Assembly: GCA_050251735.1 (NCBI GenBank)
Contig: JBFWMF010000001.1
Span: forward strand, 186,001-250,000
Source of the DNA: Desulfitobacterium sp050251735
Lineage (GTDB): Bacteria; Bacillota; Desulfitobacteriia; Desulfitobacteriales; Desulfitobacteriaceae
DNA: 64,000 bases
Reading direction: 5' to 3'
The notes beneath the pieces are model-generated. The model made no database searches and had not been told where the DNA came from. It saw only the letters and a program-made list of their open reading frames with translations. The position numbers and the translations under genes are program-made. Shown here in pieces: positions 17,139 through 26,999 of the stretch (position 1 is the stretch's first letter; each line of letters begins with the position of its first letter).

Positions 17139-17960
17139 ATGAATCTAATCGCCCGCTTTGAAGAAGTTGCTGAAAACTTATTTACGGGCATGTTTAAAAA
17201 GAATAATACCTCAAAGCTACAACCGGTGGAACTGGCCAAAGAATTGGTCCGGACAATGCACAAAAATAAGCAGGTGAGCATTTCCCAAGTCTATGTTCCC
17301 AATGTGTACCGGGTTTTTCTTCATTCCGGTGATTGGAGTCCCTTCGCCAGCTTCGGAGATGCCTTTCTCATCGAACTCTCCAAGTATCTCTATGCAGAAG
17401 GAAAGAAGAGCAATTTTACCTTTCTGAGTAAACCCTCTATAGAGCTCCATTGCGATGACACGGTAAAGCCCCATGAAATGTTTATTGAAGTGGATTTTGA
17501 TGATTCCATCGAGGTGCTTTGGGATGAGGATGATGAATATGAGGAAGATGTTGAGAAAGTCAATGCTGATGTAGGGTGGCGGGATCATACCAATATCTTT
17601 CAGGATGAGGTGCCTTATCACCTCCTAAATTCTCAACTTCAGAGCAGGAAAATCGCTTACGGTCTCGAAATTATTAAAGGTCCGGATGCTGGAAAAAATT
17701 TCCCCCTGGAGGCAGATGAATATCATATCGGTCGCCACGCTCAGTGTGAAATTGTCCTACATGATCCTGAAGTGTCACGAAGGCATCTTAAGCTCAGCCG
17801 TGTAGGTGAGGAGTGGCTGCTTGATGATTTGGGTAGTACCAATGGAACATGGCTTAATGGTCAGAGGATCGCAAAGCAGAAGCTTGCCTTAGGAGATCGC
17901 ATTGAGCTGGGACAAACGGTCTTTATGTTACGTCATCAGGGATTGGCTAGCGGTTATTAG
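17139..17960 (+). CDS. fhaA: FhaA: DUF3662 and FHA domain protein
   Basis: The 273-residue product has an N-terminal DUF3662 domain (starts MNLIARFEEVAENLFTGMF), an acidic linker around residues 125-150, and a C-terminal FHA phosphothreonine-binding domain. The FHA core is YHIGRHAQCEIVLHDPEVSR and GSTNGTWLNG. In actinobacteria FhaA is a substrate of PknB and links it to cell-wall growth. Here it opens the fhaA-fhaB-prpC-SEDS-PBP-pknB run, so the same role is inferred. Confidence 0.9.
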   Translation: MNLIARFEEVAENLFTGMFKKNNTSKLQPVELAKELVRTMHKNKQVSISQVYVPNVYRVFLHSGDWSPFASFGDAFLIELSKYLYAEGKKSNFTFLSKPSIELHCDDTVKPHEMFIEVDFDDSIEVLWDEDDEYEEDVEKVNADVGWRDHTNIFQDEVPYHLLNSQLQSRKIAYGLEIIKGPDAGKNFPLEADEYHIGRHAQCEIVLHDPEVSRRHLKLSRVGEEWLLDDLGSTNGTWLNGQRIAKQKLALGDRIELGQTVFMLRHQGLASGY

Positions 17961-17999
17961 GAAGAATTAGAGTGGTCAAAATAACGCGGAGGTTTCTCT

Positions 18000-18449
18000 A
18001 TGCAAGGGATTTTGGTACTGGGAAGGATACTGTTTATTGGTTTGATTTATCTCTTCCTTTTTCGGATTCTCACAGCCTTATTAGCTGATTTGCAGCTTAA
18101 GGGATTGATTCGCAGGGAAGATAAGGATTTTGGGCGTCTGGAAGTACTCACGGGAGGAGAGCTTTTACCCAAAGGTCGGATTTTCAGGGTAGACCCCAAA
18201 GGCTTAAAAATGGGTCGGGGGAAAAACAATGATGTGGTTTTAGCAGATCACTTCGCTTCCCTAGACCATGCCCTAGTACGTCATCAGAAAGGCGTAACTA
18301 CCCTAGAGGATTTAGGCAGCACCAATGGAACCTGGGTCAATGGTGAGCGAGTTCATTCCTCGGTTCAGCTGGTTGCTGGAGATTATGTGAAAATTGGAAG
18401 TATTACCTTCCAATATTCGAGGTGGCAAAATGAGAGCTCTAAGCTTTAG
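18000..18449 (+). CDS. fhaB: FhaB-like membrane-anchored FHA domain protein
   Basis: The 149-residue product has a single N-terminal membrane helix (about residues 5-28, GRILFIGLIYLFLFRILTAL) and a C-terminal FHA domain (KMGRGKNNDVVLAD, DLGSTNGTWVNGERVH). It would dock phosphothreonine-containing proteins at the membrane. It lies next to its presumed kinase/phosphatase pair. It has a strong CGGAGGT ribosome-binding site and overlaps the prpC start by 20 bp. Confidence 0.9.
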   Translation: MQGILVLGRILFIGLIYLFLFRILTALLADLQLKGLIRREDKDFGRLEVLTGGELLPKGRIFRVDPKGLKMGRGKNNDVVLADHFASLDHALVRHQKGVTTLEDLGSTNGTWVNGERVHSSVQLVAGDYVKIGSITFQYSRWQNESSKL

Positions 18450-19149
18450 TCAAATGGGCTGTGTACGCAAAAACAATGAGGACGCCTACCTTGTTCTCCC
18501 AGAATATCAGGTCTATGCAGTAGCAGATGGGATGGGTGGACATCTGGCAGGGGAAGTGGCGGCACAGACAGCGATTGATGAATTAATCAAAAGTGCTCCT
18601 GACTTGATCACTACGGTCAATGAGGAGTTGGAGAGTCAAGTTAAGGAGATCTTGGTCCGGGCGAACAGAGAAGTATTTATGAGCTCGAATCGCAATCCTG
18701 CTACCGAAGGAATGGGTACCACCATGACAGTCATCGTGTTTCGGGAGAATAAGGTGGTACTTGCTCATGTCGGGGATAGCAGAGCTTATGTATGGCGAAA
18801 TGATCAGTTGAAGCAGCTGACCAACGACCATTCTTTGGTAAATGAGCTTGTGCGCTTAGGTCAGATTTCTCTTGAAGAGGCGGAAAATCATCCGAAGCGC
18901 CATATGTTAGTTCGAGCGGTGGGCGCAGGGTGGGATATTGAGGTTGATGTCCAGCGCTTGGATTTCCAGGCGGGAGATATATTCTTTCTTTGTACTGATG
19001 GTGTTTCAAATGTGCTAAGTGATGAAGAGATAGCGGAGGAGTTCTTGCAGGATTGTTCATGGGAAGAGCATCTTGAACATATGCAAAAGCTAATTATTGA
19101 GCGAGGTGCACCCGATAATTTTACAGCCTTATGCTGTATTGCGGAGTGA
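18430..19149 (+). CDS. prpC: PP2C-type serine/threonine phosphatase
   Basis: The ATG at 18430 (MRALSFSQMGCVRKNNEDAY) follows GAGGTGG. The 239-residue product has the PP2C metal-binding motifs RKNNEDAY, VADGMGGHLAGEVA, HVGDSRAYVWR, CTDGVSNVL and APDNFTALC. It reverses phosphorylation by PknB, encoded three genes downstream. Full family length. Confidence 0.94.
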   Translation: MRALSFSQMGCVRKNNEDAYLVLPEYQVYAVADGMGGHLAGEVAAQTAIDELIKSAPDLITTVNEELESQVKEILVRANREVFMSSNRNPATEGMGTTMTVIVFRENKVVLAHVGDSRAYVWRNDQLKQLTNDHSLVNELVRLGQISLEEAENHPKRHMLVRAVGAGWDIEVDVQRLDFQAGDIFFLCTDGVSNVLSDEEIAEEFLQDCSWEEHLEHMQKLIIERGAPDNFTALCCIAE

Positions 19150-19153
19150 CAGA

Positions 19154-20440
19154 ATGAAAAGGGTTTGGATTTTACGATTAATAATTCTGAGTGTGCTTTG
19201 GGTCGGACTTGGAGTCCTGACCTTAGACGGCAAAGCCAATGAGCAAGTCCTCTGGCAGGCGGGGGTCTTTTCCCTGTTGCTCTTAATCGGGGCTGCGGCA
19301 GAAAAGCTTGTGTCCTATCGAGGGGATTTGTATTTACTGCCGACCGTTCAGCTTATCCTCGTGATTGGACTAGTCGTTTTAACACGAATACGCCCTGCTG
19401 TTGCCCTCAAGCAATTCTGGTGGGCTTGTCTGGGTTTGTTTGTGTTTTATTTTATTCTTTATGCCCTTCGAGATTATCGAGCTCTGGGGCACTATCGTTA
19501 TCTTGCAGGTCTGGGGGCGGTGGTGCTGTTGTTCATCACCTTGCTTTTCGGTGTAGCCCAAGGCGGCGCAACCAGCTGGCTGCAGATCGGCAATTTGAAC
19601 TTCGAATCGGAAGAGTTAGTTAAAGTGGCCATGCTTATTTTCTTGGCCTCCTACTTAAGTGAATATGAGGAAATACTTAGAATTGGGACAGTACAGATCG
19701 GCCGATTTTCTCTACCTGATTGGCGTACCTTGGGGCCTTTTTTAGCCATGGGTGGATTTTCTTTGCTTTTGCTGGCTGCCCAGAAGAGTCTAGGGACTGC
19801 CCTAGTTTTCTTCTCCTTATATGTTTTGGTTCTTTATGTGGTCACAGAACGCTGGATCTATCTGGGGGTTGCTGTACCTGTATTCCTCTGTACCGGGACA
19901 TTAGGATATTTTCTGTTCGGCCATGTCCAAGTGCGCATCGCTACTTGGATTAATCCATGGGTGGATGCCAGCGGAGGAGGATATCAGATTGCCCAATCCC
20001 TCTTCGCTATTGGTGGGGGTAAGATCATCGGCACAGGCCTTGGCAACGGTATCGGAGCTTCTCAGGTACCTGCCGCCAGTACGGACTTCATCTTTGCCAT
20101 CATTGCTGAAGAACTCGGATTTGCCGGGGCCATGGCGGTATTGATGCTATTCCTGATCGTGGTTCTGCGGGCTTTTCATATTAGTGTGAAGGCGGCGGAT
20201 CGCTTCGGGCAGATTTTAGCAGCAGGTATCGGGATACTGGTGGGGACAGAAGCCATTATTATTTTAGCGGGAGTGACTAAACTCCTTCCTTTGACAGGGA
20301 TACCCCTCCCTTGGGTTAGCTATGGCGGTAGCTCCCTGCTCATTCACTTCTTGCTTTTAGGCATTTTGGCTAATATTTCTCATGCCGAAGCCGCCGGTCC
20401 CATGCATAGCAAGCATAAGGGAAGGGAGTATGCAGCATGA
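19154..20440 (+). CDS. SEDS-family peptidoglycan polymerase (FtsW/RodA/SpoVE)
   Basis: The 428-residue multi-pass membrane protein has around ten helices and the SEDS C-terminal block VSYGGSSLLIHFLLLGILANI. It also has ILVGTEAIIILAGVTKLLPLTGIPLPW. SEDS proteins polymerise lipid II with a partner class B PBP, which is the next gene and overlaps by 4 bp. Whether it serves elongation, division or sporulation cannot be told from sequence alone; the cluster resembles actinobacterial rodA-pbpA. ATG 19154 was chosen; an upstream in-frame ATG overlaps prpC. Confidence 0.92.
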   Translation: MKRVWILRLIILSVLWVGLGVLTLDGKANEQVLWQAGVFSLLLLIGAAAEKLVSYRGDLYLLPTVQLILVIGLVVLTRIRPAVALKQFWWACLGLFVFYFILYALRDYRALGHYRYLAGLGAVVLLFITLLFGVAQGGATSWLQIGNLNFESEELVKVAMLIFLASYLSEYEEILRIGTVQIGRFSLPDWRTLGPFLAMGGFSLLLLAAQKSLGTALVFFSLYVLVLYVVTERWIYLGVAVPVFLCTGTLGYFLFGHVQVRIATWINPWVDASGGGYQIAQSLFAIGGGKIIGTGLGNGIGASQVPAASTDFIFAIIAEELGFAGAMAVLMLFLIVVLRAFHISVKAADRFGQILAAGIGILVGTEAIIILAGVTKLLPLTGIPLPWVSYGGSSLLIHFLLLGILANISHAEAAGPMHSKHKGREYAA

Positions 20441-21855
20441 AGAAAGGACTAAGAAATGTTGCGATTGGCTTTTCCCTGAGTATTATCTGCTTGAGCTTTG
20501 GTCTTGTTTACTGGCAGGTGGTCCGTTCTACGGACTTGATGGAGAATCCAGCGAATCGTCGCCTTATTCTTCTCGAGCAACGGGTCGTTAGGGGAGGAAT
20601 TTTCGACAGAAATGGCGAAGTATTGGCACAAACTGACCTGAATGATGAGAAGAAGACACGAGTTTATCCTAAAGGTGAGGCAATAGAGCCTTTGATGGGT
20701 TATGCGACACTTCTCCATGGTTCTTCAGGGTTGGAAGCCTACCTTGGGGATTGGCTTTTGGGTATTAAAGACGCCACGGCTACTCAAGCCTTGGAACAGG
20801 TTTTCCAGCTACCACGTCGTGGTAATGATGTCGTCCTTACCTTAGATTATCGTCTCCAAAAAGTCGCCTATGAAGGCCTTAAAGGAAAGATTGGATCGGC
20901 AGTAGCCTTGGACCCGCGCAGTGGGGAGGTTTTGGCTTTAGTCAGTCAACCCAGTTTTGAGGGAAACGGCCTCGATGAGAACTGGGATAAAATCAGCCAG
21001 AAGCCAGGGAGCCCCTTTTTGAATCATGCCTTTGCTCGTTATACCCCAGGCTCTACATTGAAGATAATGACTTCGGGGGCACTTCTGCGTGCAGGGCTGA
21101 ACACCGGAGATCTCTACAATTGTACAGGGACAGCGGTGATCAATGGCCAAGTCATCCGTGAACAAAATGATAAGGCACATGGTTGGGTCAATTTTAATCT
21201 TGCCTTAGCGGAGTCCTGCAATACTTACTTTGCGACCTACGGAGTAAAAGCCGGAGATAAGCAATTTTTGCAAACAGCTAAAGCCTTCGGTTTTGGCGAA
21301 GAAATTCCTTTTGAATTGCCGGTGAAGCTCAGTACCTTGATCAACGAAGCGGCTGTACCCCATCGCTTAGATGAGAATCTTCTAGCCGCCAGTGCTTTTG
21401 GTCAAGGAGAAGTTTTAGTTTCACCTTTTCATATGGCCTTGATTACGGCGGGGGTAGCCAATCAAGGTGTGATTATGCAGCCATATATTGTGGATCAGGT
21501 CAGAGATGAGAACCAAAATGTACTTTATCAGAAGAATCCGGAGCCTTGGTTAACCGCTCTGTCCGCCGATCAAGCAGCAAGAATCAAAAGTGCCATGGTC
21601 ACGGCAGTTAATGATGGGACAGCTTCCCCTGGTGGCATTGCTGCGTTTCAGGTAGCGGCCAAGACGGGTTCTGCGGAACCGGGAGGGGACGTCCCAACCC
21701 ATGCTTGGTATATTGCTTTTGCACCAGCCGATAATCCCCAAATTGCAGTAGCAGTTCTTGTGGAAAATGGGGGTACGGGGGGAGGGGCTTCGGCACCCAT
21801 CGCCCGGGCCATCATCGAAAGCGCATTAAGTCAGAAAGTAGGTGATAACACGTGA
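20437..21855 (+). CDS. pbpA: Class B penicillin-binding protein (PbpA-like transpeptidase)
   Basis: The 472-residue product has an N-terminal membrane anchor (about 7-29), a dimerisation segment (RGGIFDRNGEVLAQ), and a transpeptidase domain. The active-site motifs are STLK in ARYTPGSTLKIM, SCN in LAESCNTYFATYG, and KTG in VAAKTGSAEPGG. It cross-links glycan strands made by the preceding SEDS protein. Both ends overlap neighbours by 4 bp (ATGA and GTGA), so translation is likely coupled. Confidence 0.93.
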   Translation: MKKGLRNVAIGFSLSIICLSFGLVYWQVVRSTDLMENPANRRLILLEQRVVRGGIFDRNGEVLAQTDLNDEKKTRVYPKGEAIEPLMGYATLLHGSSGLEAYLGDWLLGIKDATATQALEQVFQLPRRGNDVVLTLDYRLQKVAYEGLKGKIGSAVALDPRSGEVLALVSQPSFEGNGLDENWDKISQKPGSPFLNHAFARYTPGSTLKIMTSGALLRAGLNTGDLYNCTGTAVINGQVIREQNDKAHGWVNFNLALAESCNTYFATYGVKAGDKQFLQTAKAFGFGEEIPFELPVKLSTLINEAAVPHRLDENLLAASAFGQGEVLVSPFHMALITAGVANQGVIMQPYIVDQVRDENQNVLYQKNPEPWLTALSADQAARIKSAMVTAVNDGTASPGGIAAFQVAAKTGSAEPGGDVPTHAWYIAFAPADNPQIAVAVLVENGGTGGGASAPIARAIIESALSQKVGDNT

Positions 21856-23573
21856 GCAAGATATTTAGCAATCGTTATGAAATAATTGAAAAGATTGGAT
21901 CCGGAGGTATGGCCATTGTTTACAAGGCCAAGGATCTTTTATTAAATCGCATCGTCACCATTAAAGTTCTGCGTGAGCAGTTCACAGCGGATGAGGACTT
22001 TGTGCGTCGTTTCCGTAGGGAAGCCCAGTCAGCGGCCAGTTTATCGCATATGAATATAGTATCCATCTATGATGTTGGCAAGGATGGCGATTCTGAGTAT
22101 ATTGTCATGGAGTATGTGGAAGGACAGAATCTCAAGGAGATTATCCGCAGCTATGCCCCCTTATCAACAGAACAAACCTTAGAACTCGGCATTCAGATCG
22201 CGGAAGCCATTCACCATGCTCATGAGCATAGTATTATTCATCGCGATATTAAGCCTCATAATATACTTGTCACCGATGATGGCCGGATTAAGGTAACAGA
22301 TTTCGGGATTGCTCGTGCAGTTTCCGCAGCAACCATGACTCATTCGGGAGATATCGTGGGCTCCGTGCATTACCTTTCACCTGAGCAGGCCAAAGGAGTT
22401 CAGACGAATGAGCAATCCGATGTCTATTCCTTGGGAATTATCCTCTATGAGCTTTTGACCGGCAAGGTGCCCTATGATGGTGAATCACCCATCGCGATTG
22501 CTCTCAAACATTTGCAGGAACAGGCTGTTCCACCCAGTAAGCTGAATCCAAGGGTTAGCCCAGCCTTAGAAAACCTAGTGATGCGAGCGATTGCTAAATC
22601 TCCGGACCAGCGCTATGCAACAGCTAAGGATTTGATGCAGGATCTCCATAAGGTTCAGGCCGGGCTGCCGGTGGATAAGGTCGAGGATAGGGATCAGGAT
22701 TTAGATAGTACCCGCATTCACCGTTCCTTAAGCGATGGTGTGAATTCTGTTTTAGCTTCCGATACCACCGAGAATGGCCGAAAAAAGAACTCCCGCAAAC
22801 CTCTTAAGCGTTGGCCTTGGGTTGCCTTTGGAATTTTTGTTCTTGTTTTCGGAGGATTATGGTTTGGATTCTCCAAGTGGTTTAATGTGGATACCACGAT
22901 AGTCCCACCCTTAGTCGGTAAATCGATTAATGAAGCAGGCTATTTCGTTGAGCGGGCTAAGTTATATTTGGATCCGGAAACCGAAGAAGAAAACAGCGAT
23001 ACCGTGGAAAAAGGGAAGATTACCCGCAGTGAGCCTCAAGAAGGCACTAGCGTAAAAGAGGGAAAGGAAATCAAGATTTGGATAAGCTTAGGCCCTCAAC
23101 AAGTGAAATTCCCCAATTTTAAAACGGGGGATATAACCCAAGAAACGGCTATCAATAATCTGAAAAGCCTAGGCTTTAGGGAAGATAATATTACTATTCA
23201 AGCGGATCAAAAGTCTTCCTTGCCAGCCGGAATTGTGGCTGAGCAAGATCCCGCTCCCGGACTTGATTGGCCAAAAAACGGGTATGTTACCTTGTTTATC
23301 AGTGCGGGGAAGGGTGGCCAACCGGAGCCCTTGCCCAGTGTTATTGGCAAACCACCGGCAGAAGCTCAAGCGATCTTAACACAATACGGCTTAGTGGTCA
23401 CCCCGGCTACTGAAGACTCCACAGAATTCCCACCCGATGTGGTCATGGACACGATACCCAAGCCGGGGACCATGGTCAAAAAAGGGGATAGTGTAAAGAT
23501 TATTATCTCCCGGGGACCGGGCCCCATAGCTTTCAATCCGGTTATTTTGGGTAGTGTGGCCTATGCCAGATAA
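21852..23573 (+). CDS. pknB: PASTA-domain serine/threonine protein kinase
   Basis: The 573-residue product has an N-terminal kinase domain (glycine loop IGSGGMAIVYKA, VAIK-like lysine in VTIKVLREQ, HRDIKPHNILV, and DFGIARA). A juxtamembrane region and one membrane helix (about 315-337) follow, then three extracellular PASTA repeats (about 350-560). PASTA domains bind muropeptides or lipid II, so the kinase senses cell-wall state. It starts at GTG overlapping the PBP stop. Confidence 0.95.
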   Translation: MSKIFSNRYEIIEKIGSGGMAIVYKAKDLLLNRIVTIKVLREQFTADEDFVRRFRREAQSAASLSHMNIVSIYDVGKDGDSEYIVMEYVEGQNLKEIIRSYAPLSTEQTLELGIQIAEAIHHAHEHSIIHRDIKPHNILVTDDGRIKVTDFGIARAVSAATMTHSGDIVGSVHYLSPEQAKGVQTNEQSDVYSLGIILYELLTGKVPYDGESPIAIALKHLQEQAVPPSKLNPRVSPALENLVMRAIAKSPDQRYATAKDLMQDLHKVQAGLPVDKVEDRDQDLDSTRIHRSLSDGVNSVLASDTTENGRKKNSRKPLKRWPWVAFGIFVLVFGGLWFGFSKWFNVDTTIVPPLVGKSINEAGYFVERAKLYLDPETEEENSDTVEKGKITRSEPQEGTSVKEGKEIKIWISLGPQQVKFPNFKTGDITQETAINNLKSLGFREDNITIQADQKSSLPAGIVAEQDPAPGLDWPKNGYVTLFISAGKGGQPEPLPSVIGKPPAEAQAILTQYGLVVTPATEDSTEFPPDVVMDTIPKPGTMVKKGDSVKIIISRGPGPIAFNPVILGSVAYAR

Positions 23574-23709
23574 GGTGATAAAAAGAAGAATATCTAAATA
23601 AATCAGACTATTAGGGCAAAATATTTCTTGATGTTTAGTGTGACAGAGAGTTAATGATGGACGGATATTTTGCAGAGTTAGGTCTCCATAGAAAGGGTTT
23701 ATTAAACGC

Positions 23710-24603
23710 ATGATTTCAGGAATATTACTCAAGGGCTATAGTGGATTTTATTATGTGTTTGCGGAAGGCCGAGTATGGGAATGTTCCCTGCGCGGTCGCT
23801 TTCGTATTCGCAATCAGGAATTTCTGCCGGGAGATCGAGTGAAGATTCTACCGGGGGCAGGAATGAAAGCAACTATCGAAGAGGTGGAACCACGGCGGAA
23901 TGCTTTGGTCAGACCGACGATTGCCAATGTGGATCAGGCCTTTCTCGTCTTTGCTTATGTATCGCCTGAGCCCGATTTGAACCTGCTGGACCGACTCATC
24001 ATCCAGGTTACCGCTGCTCAAATTAAGCCCGTCATTATTATGAACAAATTAGACCTAGCAAGGTCTGAAGCAGACCCCTCGGGAAAGACCATCTCTGCAG
24101 ATGGGTTAGATTTTTACCGAGAGCTGGGCTATGATCTAATCAAGGTTTCTACGAAGACGAGAGAAGGGCTTGAGGAATTGCAAGAACAGATCAATGGGAA
24201 AGTGACTGTTTTGGCCGGGCCCTCCGGGGTAGGCAAGTCTAGTTTGCTAAATGCTTTATCCCCCGACTTAGAGTTAAAGACAGGCGATGTGAGTCAGAAA
24301 CTCAAGCGAGGCCGTCACACCACCCGCCATGTGGAGCTTATGGTGTGTGGTGAAGGACTACTGGCTGATACCCCGGGTTTCTCTTCTCTCTATCTTCCCG
24401 AAATGAAAAGAGAAGAGCTTACAGATTATTTTGTTGAGTTCCGAGGTGCAGTAGGGCAATGTCGCTTTGCTAATTGTATGCATCATAAGGAGCCGGATTG
24501 TGCGGTGAAGGCCGCCGTAGCTTCCGGGATGATTCAGCCCTCCCGCTACGCACATTATGGTCAGTTTTTAGAGGAAGTTATTGCAGCAGAGAGGAGATAT
24601 TAA
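23710..24603 (+). CDS. rsgA: Ribosome small-subunit biogenesis GTPase RsgA
   Basis: The 297-residue product has an N-terminal OB-fold, then a circularly permuted GTPase in which the G4 motif MNKLDLA precedes the P-loop GPSGVGKSSLLNAL and the G3 motif DTPGF. A C-terminal zinc-binding motif follows (CRFANCMHHKEPDC). RsgA matures the 30S subunit. Its place after pknB and before rpe matches many Firmicutes. Confidence 0.95.
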   Translation: MISGILLKGYSGFYYVFAEGRVWECSLRGRFRIRNQEFLPGDRVKILPGAGMKATIEEVEPRRNALVRPTIANVDQAFLVFAYVSPEPDLNLLDRLIIQVTAAQIKPVIIMNKLDLARSEADPSGKTISADGLDFYRELGYDLIKVSTKTREGLEELQEQINGKVTVLAGPSGVGKSSLLNALSPDLELKTGDVSQKLKRGRHTTRHVELMVCGEGLLADTPGFSSLYLPEMKREELTDYFVEFRGAVGQCRFANCMHHKEPDCAVKAAVASGMIQPSRYAHYGQFLEEVIAAERRY

Positions 24604-24605
24604 CG

Positions 24606-25280
24606 ATGATCAAGATAGCCCCTTCTATTTTGTCCGCAGACTTTGCACGCTTAGGGGAGCAAGTAGCCCTAGTGGAAAAAGCAGGTGCAGACATCTTACA
24701 TATTGATGTGATGGACGGACATTTTGTTCCTAATATTACCATTGGCCCCCTTGTCGTCAAGGCTTTACGCCCTCATTCGAAGCTGCGTTTTGATGTCCAC
24801 TTAATGATTGAAAATCCCGAACGCTATATCGATGAATTTGCCAAGGCTGGAGCAGACCATATTACTGTTCATTTGGAAGCGACACCCCATCTCCATCGGA
24901 CGATTCAGCAGATCAAGGGTTTAGGACTTACGGCAGGGGTATCGCTCAATCCGGCAACCCCCTTGGATGGAATAAAGTATATCATGGATGAACTGGATAT
25001 GGTTTTGATCATGAGTGTCAATCCGGGCTTTGGCGGTCAGAAATTTATTCCGGCAGTACTTCCTAAGATAGAAGTATTGCATCGCCACTTGGATCAGATG
25101 CAATCCTCCTGTGAAATAGAGGTTGACGGCGGAATCAATCCTGATATTGCCCCGGCAGTTGTCAAAGCGGGCGCCACAATTCTTGTAGCCGGAGCGGCTG
25201 TTTTTGCTTGCCCGGATCCTGCTCAAGCTATCCAGGAGCTGCAGGCGGTCTGCCAAAAGCATCTCGGTGATCACAAGTGA
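24606..25280 (+). CDS. rpe: Ribulose-phosphate 3-epimerase
   Basis: Interconverts ribulose 5-phosphate and xylulose 5-phosphate. The 224-residue TIM barrel has APSILSADFARLGEQ, DVMDGHFVPNITIGP, DVHLMIENPERYI, MSVNPGFGGQKFIP and VDGGINPDIAP. The ATG at 24606 follows GAGGAGAT; a longer frame would overlap rsgA. It overlaps thiN by 4 bp. Confidence 0.95.
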   Translation: MIKIAPSILSADFARLGEQVALVEKAGADILHIDVMDGHFVPNITIGPLVVKALRPHSKLRFDVHLMIENPERYIDEFAKAGADHITVHLEATPHLHRTIQQIKGLGLTAGVSLNPATPLDGIKYIMDELDMVLIMSVNPGFGGQKFIPAVLPKIEVLHRHLDQMQSSCEIEVDGGINPDIAPAVVKAGATILVAGAAVFACPDPAQAIQELQAVCQKHLGDHK

Positions 25281-25954
25281 ATATAGCCGTGGTTGCCAAC
25301 GGAGAATGGGATCAGATATGGGGTAAACGGGAGTTGTCGACCTATGACCGATTAATCGCTGCTGATGGTGGTGCTAATCGGATTATGGAGTCGGGATATC
25401 TGCCCGATGCCGTGGTGGGTGACCTTGACTCTATAAAAGCTGAGTATCTAGAAAGCTGTCGTCAGCAGGGTGTCCGCATTCTAAGCTATCCCTGTGAGAA
25501 GGATGAAACAGATCTGGAGCTGGCCTTAGACTATGCAGCTAAAATCAGCGAGGAAGAGGGAATAGGAGAGAGTAGCCCCCGCGAAATCAAGGAGATTTTT
25601 CTGCTGGGAGCTACCGGAGGGAGAATCGATCATCTATTGGGCAACCTATCCATCATGCATGGCTTTTTAAAAAGAGGGTTGCGGATTCGCATGAAGGATC
25701 CTCATCAAGAACTCTGGCTCTTGGCGAGCCAGAAGAAACTGACAGGGCTAAAAGGTCAAAAGCTATCCATCATTCCGGTGACGGAAAAGGCTGTGGTGAG
25801 AACTGAGGGTCTCTATTATCCACTTCATCAAGAAGTTTTACATCAAGATTCTCCACGAGGGATCAGCAATGTCTTCTTAGGGGATGAGGCACTGATCGAC
25901 GTCTCGTCAGGCACGGTGGCTGTCGTGATCTTACGCTCTGATTTTGCGTCCTGA
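25277..25954 (+). CDS. thiN: Thiamine diphosphokinase
   Basis: Converts thiamine to thiamine diphosphate. The 225-residue product has LIAADGGANRIM, VVGDLDSIK, KDETDLELALDYA and LLGATGGRIDHLLGNL, the catalytic-domain motifs. The weaker C-terminal beta domain covers about 150-225. GTG start overlaps the rpe stop (GTGA). Confidence 0.92.
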   Translation: MNIAVVANGEWDQIWGKRELSTYDRLIAADGGANRIMESGYLPDAVVGDLDSIKAEYLESCRQQGVRILSYPCEKDETDLELALDYAAKISEEEGIGESSPREIKEIFLLGATGGRIDHLLGNLSIMHGFLKRGLRIRMKDPHQELWLLASQKKLTGLKGQKLSIIPVTEKAVVRTEGLYYPLHQEVLHQDSPRGISNVFLGDEALIDVSSGTVAVVILRSDFAS

Positions 25955-26059
25955 CAAAGGTAGCAGATATTGAACTCGACTTCCTTCCGAGGAGGATTAA
26001 ACCCTCGTTGAAGGCTAGCTGAGTCAAAAGATAAAAATAGATTGAGGTTGGATAAAACT

Positions 26060-26944
26060 ATGAGCAATAAATATGCCGATGAATTATGGCTAGGTACATT
26101 AGGTAATGGTGAGATTCGCTGGGTAGGGATCGGAATGACGAATACAGTGGAAGAGGCTGCCAGCCGCCATCAAACGACGCCGGTGGCCACAGCAGCCTTA
26201 GGACGACTCATGGGAGCCTCCCTGCTGTTGGCGAGCTCCATGAAGGCGGAAGAGGCGATCACTTTACGCTTGCTTGGGGACGGCCCCTTAGGCGGTGTCG
26301 TCGCCGTTGGCAACGCCCGTGGCGAGGTGCGCGGGTATGTTCATGAGCCCCAGGTCGACCTTCCTTTAAATGAGAAAGGGAAGCTGGATGTAGCCGGTGC
26401 GGTTGGAGCTGGAGAATTTTGTGTGAGTCGTAGCCTAAGCAATGGCGAGAACTATACAGGCATGGTCCCCATTGTCAGCGGGGAAATTGCCGATGATTTG
26501 GTTCATTATCTTCTTACCTCTGAACAGGTCCCCTCGGCTGCTCTACTAGGTGTTCTTGTGGAGAAGGATCACCATGTGGCCGGAGCGGCAGGGATGTTGT
26601 TCCAATTGTTGCCAGGTGCGTCCGAAGAAAGCATTCAGATGCTGGAAAACCGTTTGTCCCAGATCACGGGGATCAGTCAGATCGCTGCGGACAGTGATAG
26701 CATGGAGGATCTGGTGGGTAATTTAATGGGAGACTTGGAATACCGGGTCTTGGAAAAACGGCCGGTGCACTTCTGCTGTAGCTGTTCCAAAGAGCGAGTG
26801 AGCGAGACTTTGATCAGCGTGGGCAAAGAAGGCCTTGAAGATCTACTCGAGGATCAGCATGCTGAATTAATCTGTCATTTTTGTAATGAGCATTACAACT
26901 TCGACGAAGCAGATTTGCGTGAGCTTTATCAACAGGCCAAATAA
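26060..26944 (+). CDS. hslO: Redox-regulated chaperone Hsp33
   Basis: The 294-residue product has the Hsp33 N-terminal domain (TTPVATAALGRLMGASLLL, LRLLGDGPLGGVVAVGNARG). The C-terminal redox switch uses four zinc cysteines: CxC in FCCSCSKERV and CxxC in ICHFCNEHY. Oxidation releases zinc and activates chaperone holdase activity. ATG at 26060 was preferred over the in-frame TTG at 26042. It is probably monocistronic. Confidence 0.94.
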   Translation: MSNKYADELWLGTLGNGEIRWVGIGMTNTVEEAASRHQTTPVATAALGRLMGASLLLASSMKAEEAITLRLLGDGPLGGVVAVGNARGEVRGYVHEPQVDLPLNEKGKLDVAGAVGAGEFCVSRSLSNGENYTGMVPIVSGEIADDLVHYLLTSEQVPSAALLGVLVEKDHHVAGAAGMLFQLLPGASEESIQMLENRLSQITGISQIAADSDSMEDLVGNLMGDLEYRVLEKRPVHFCCSCSKERVSETLISVGKEGLEDLLEDQHAELICHFCNEHYNFDEADLRELYQQAK

Positions 26945-26999
26945 TTCGAGAAATCAGCGTAATAACGCAGTGTCCGTGTTATGATAATACAAAAGAAAG

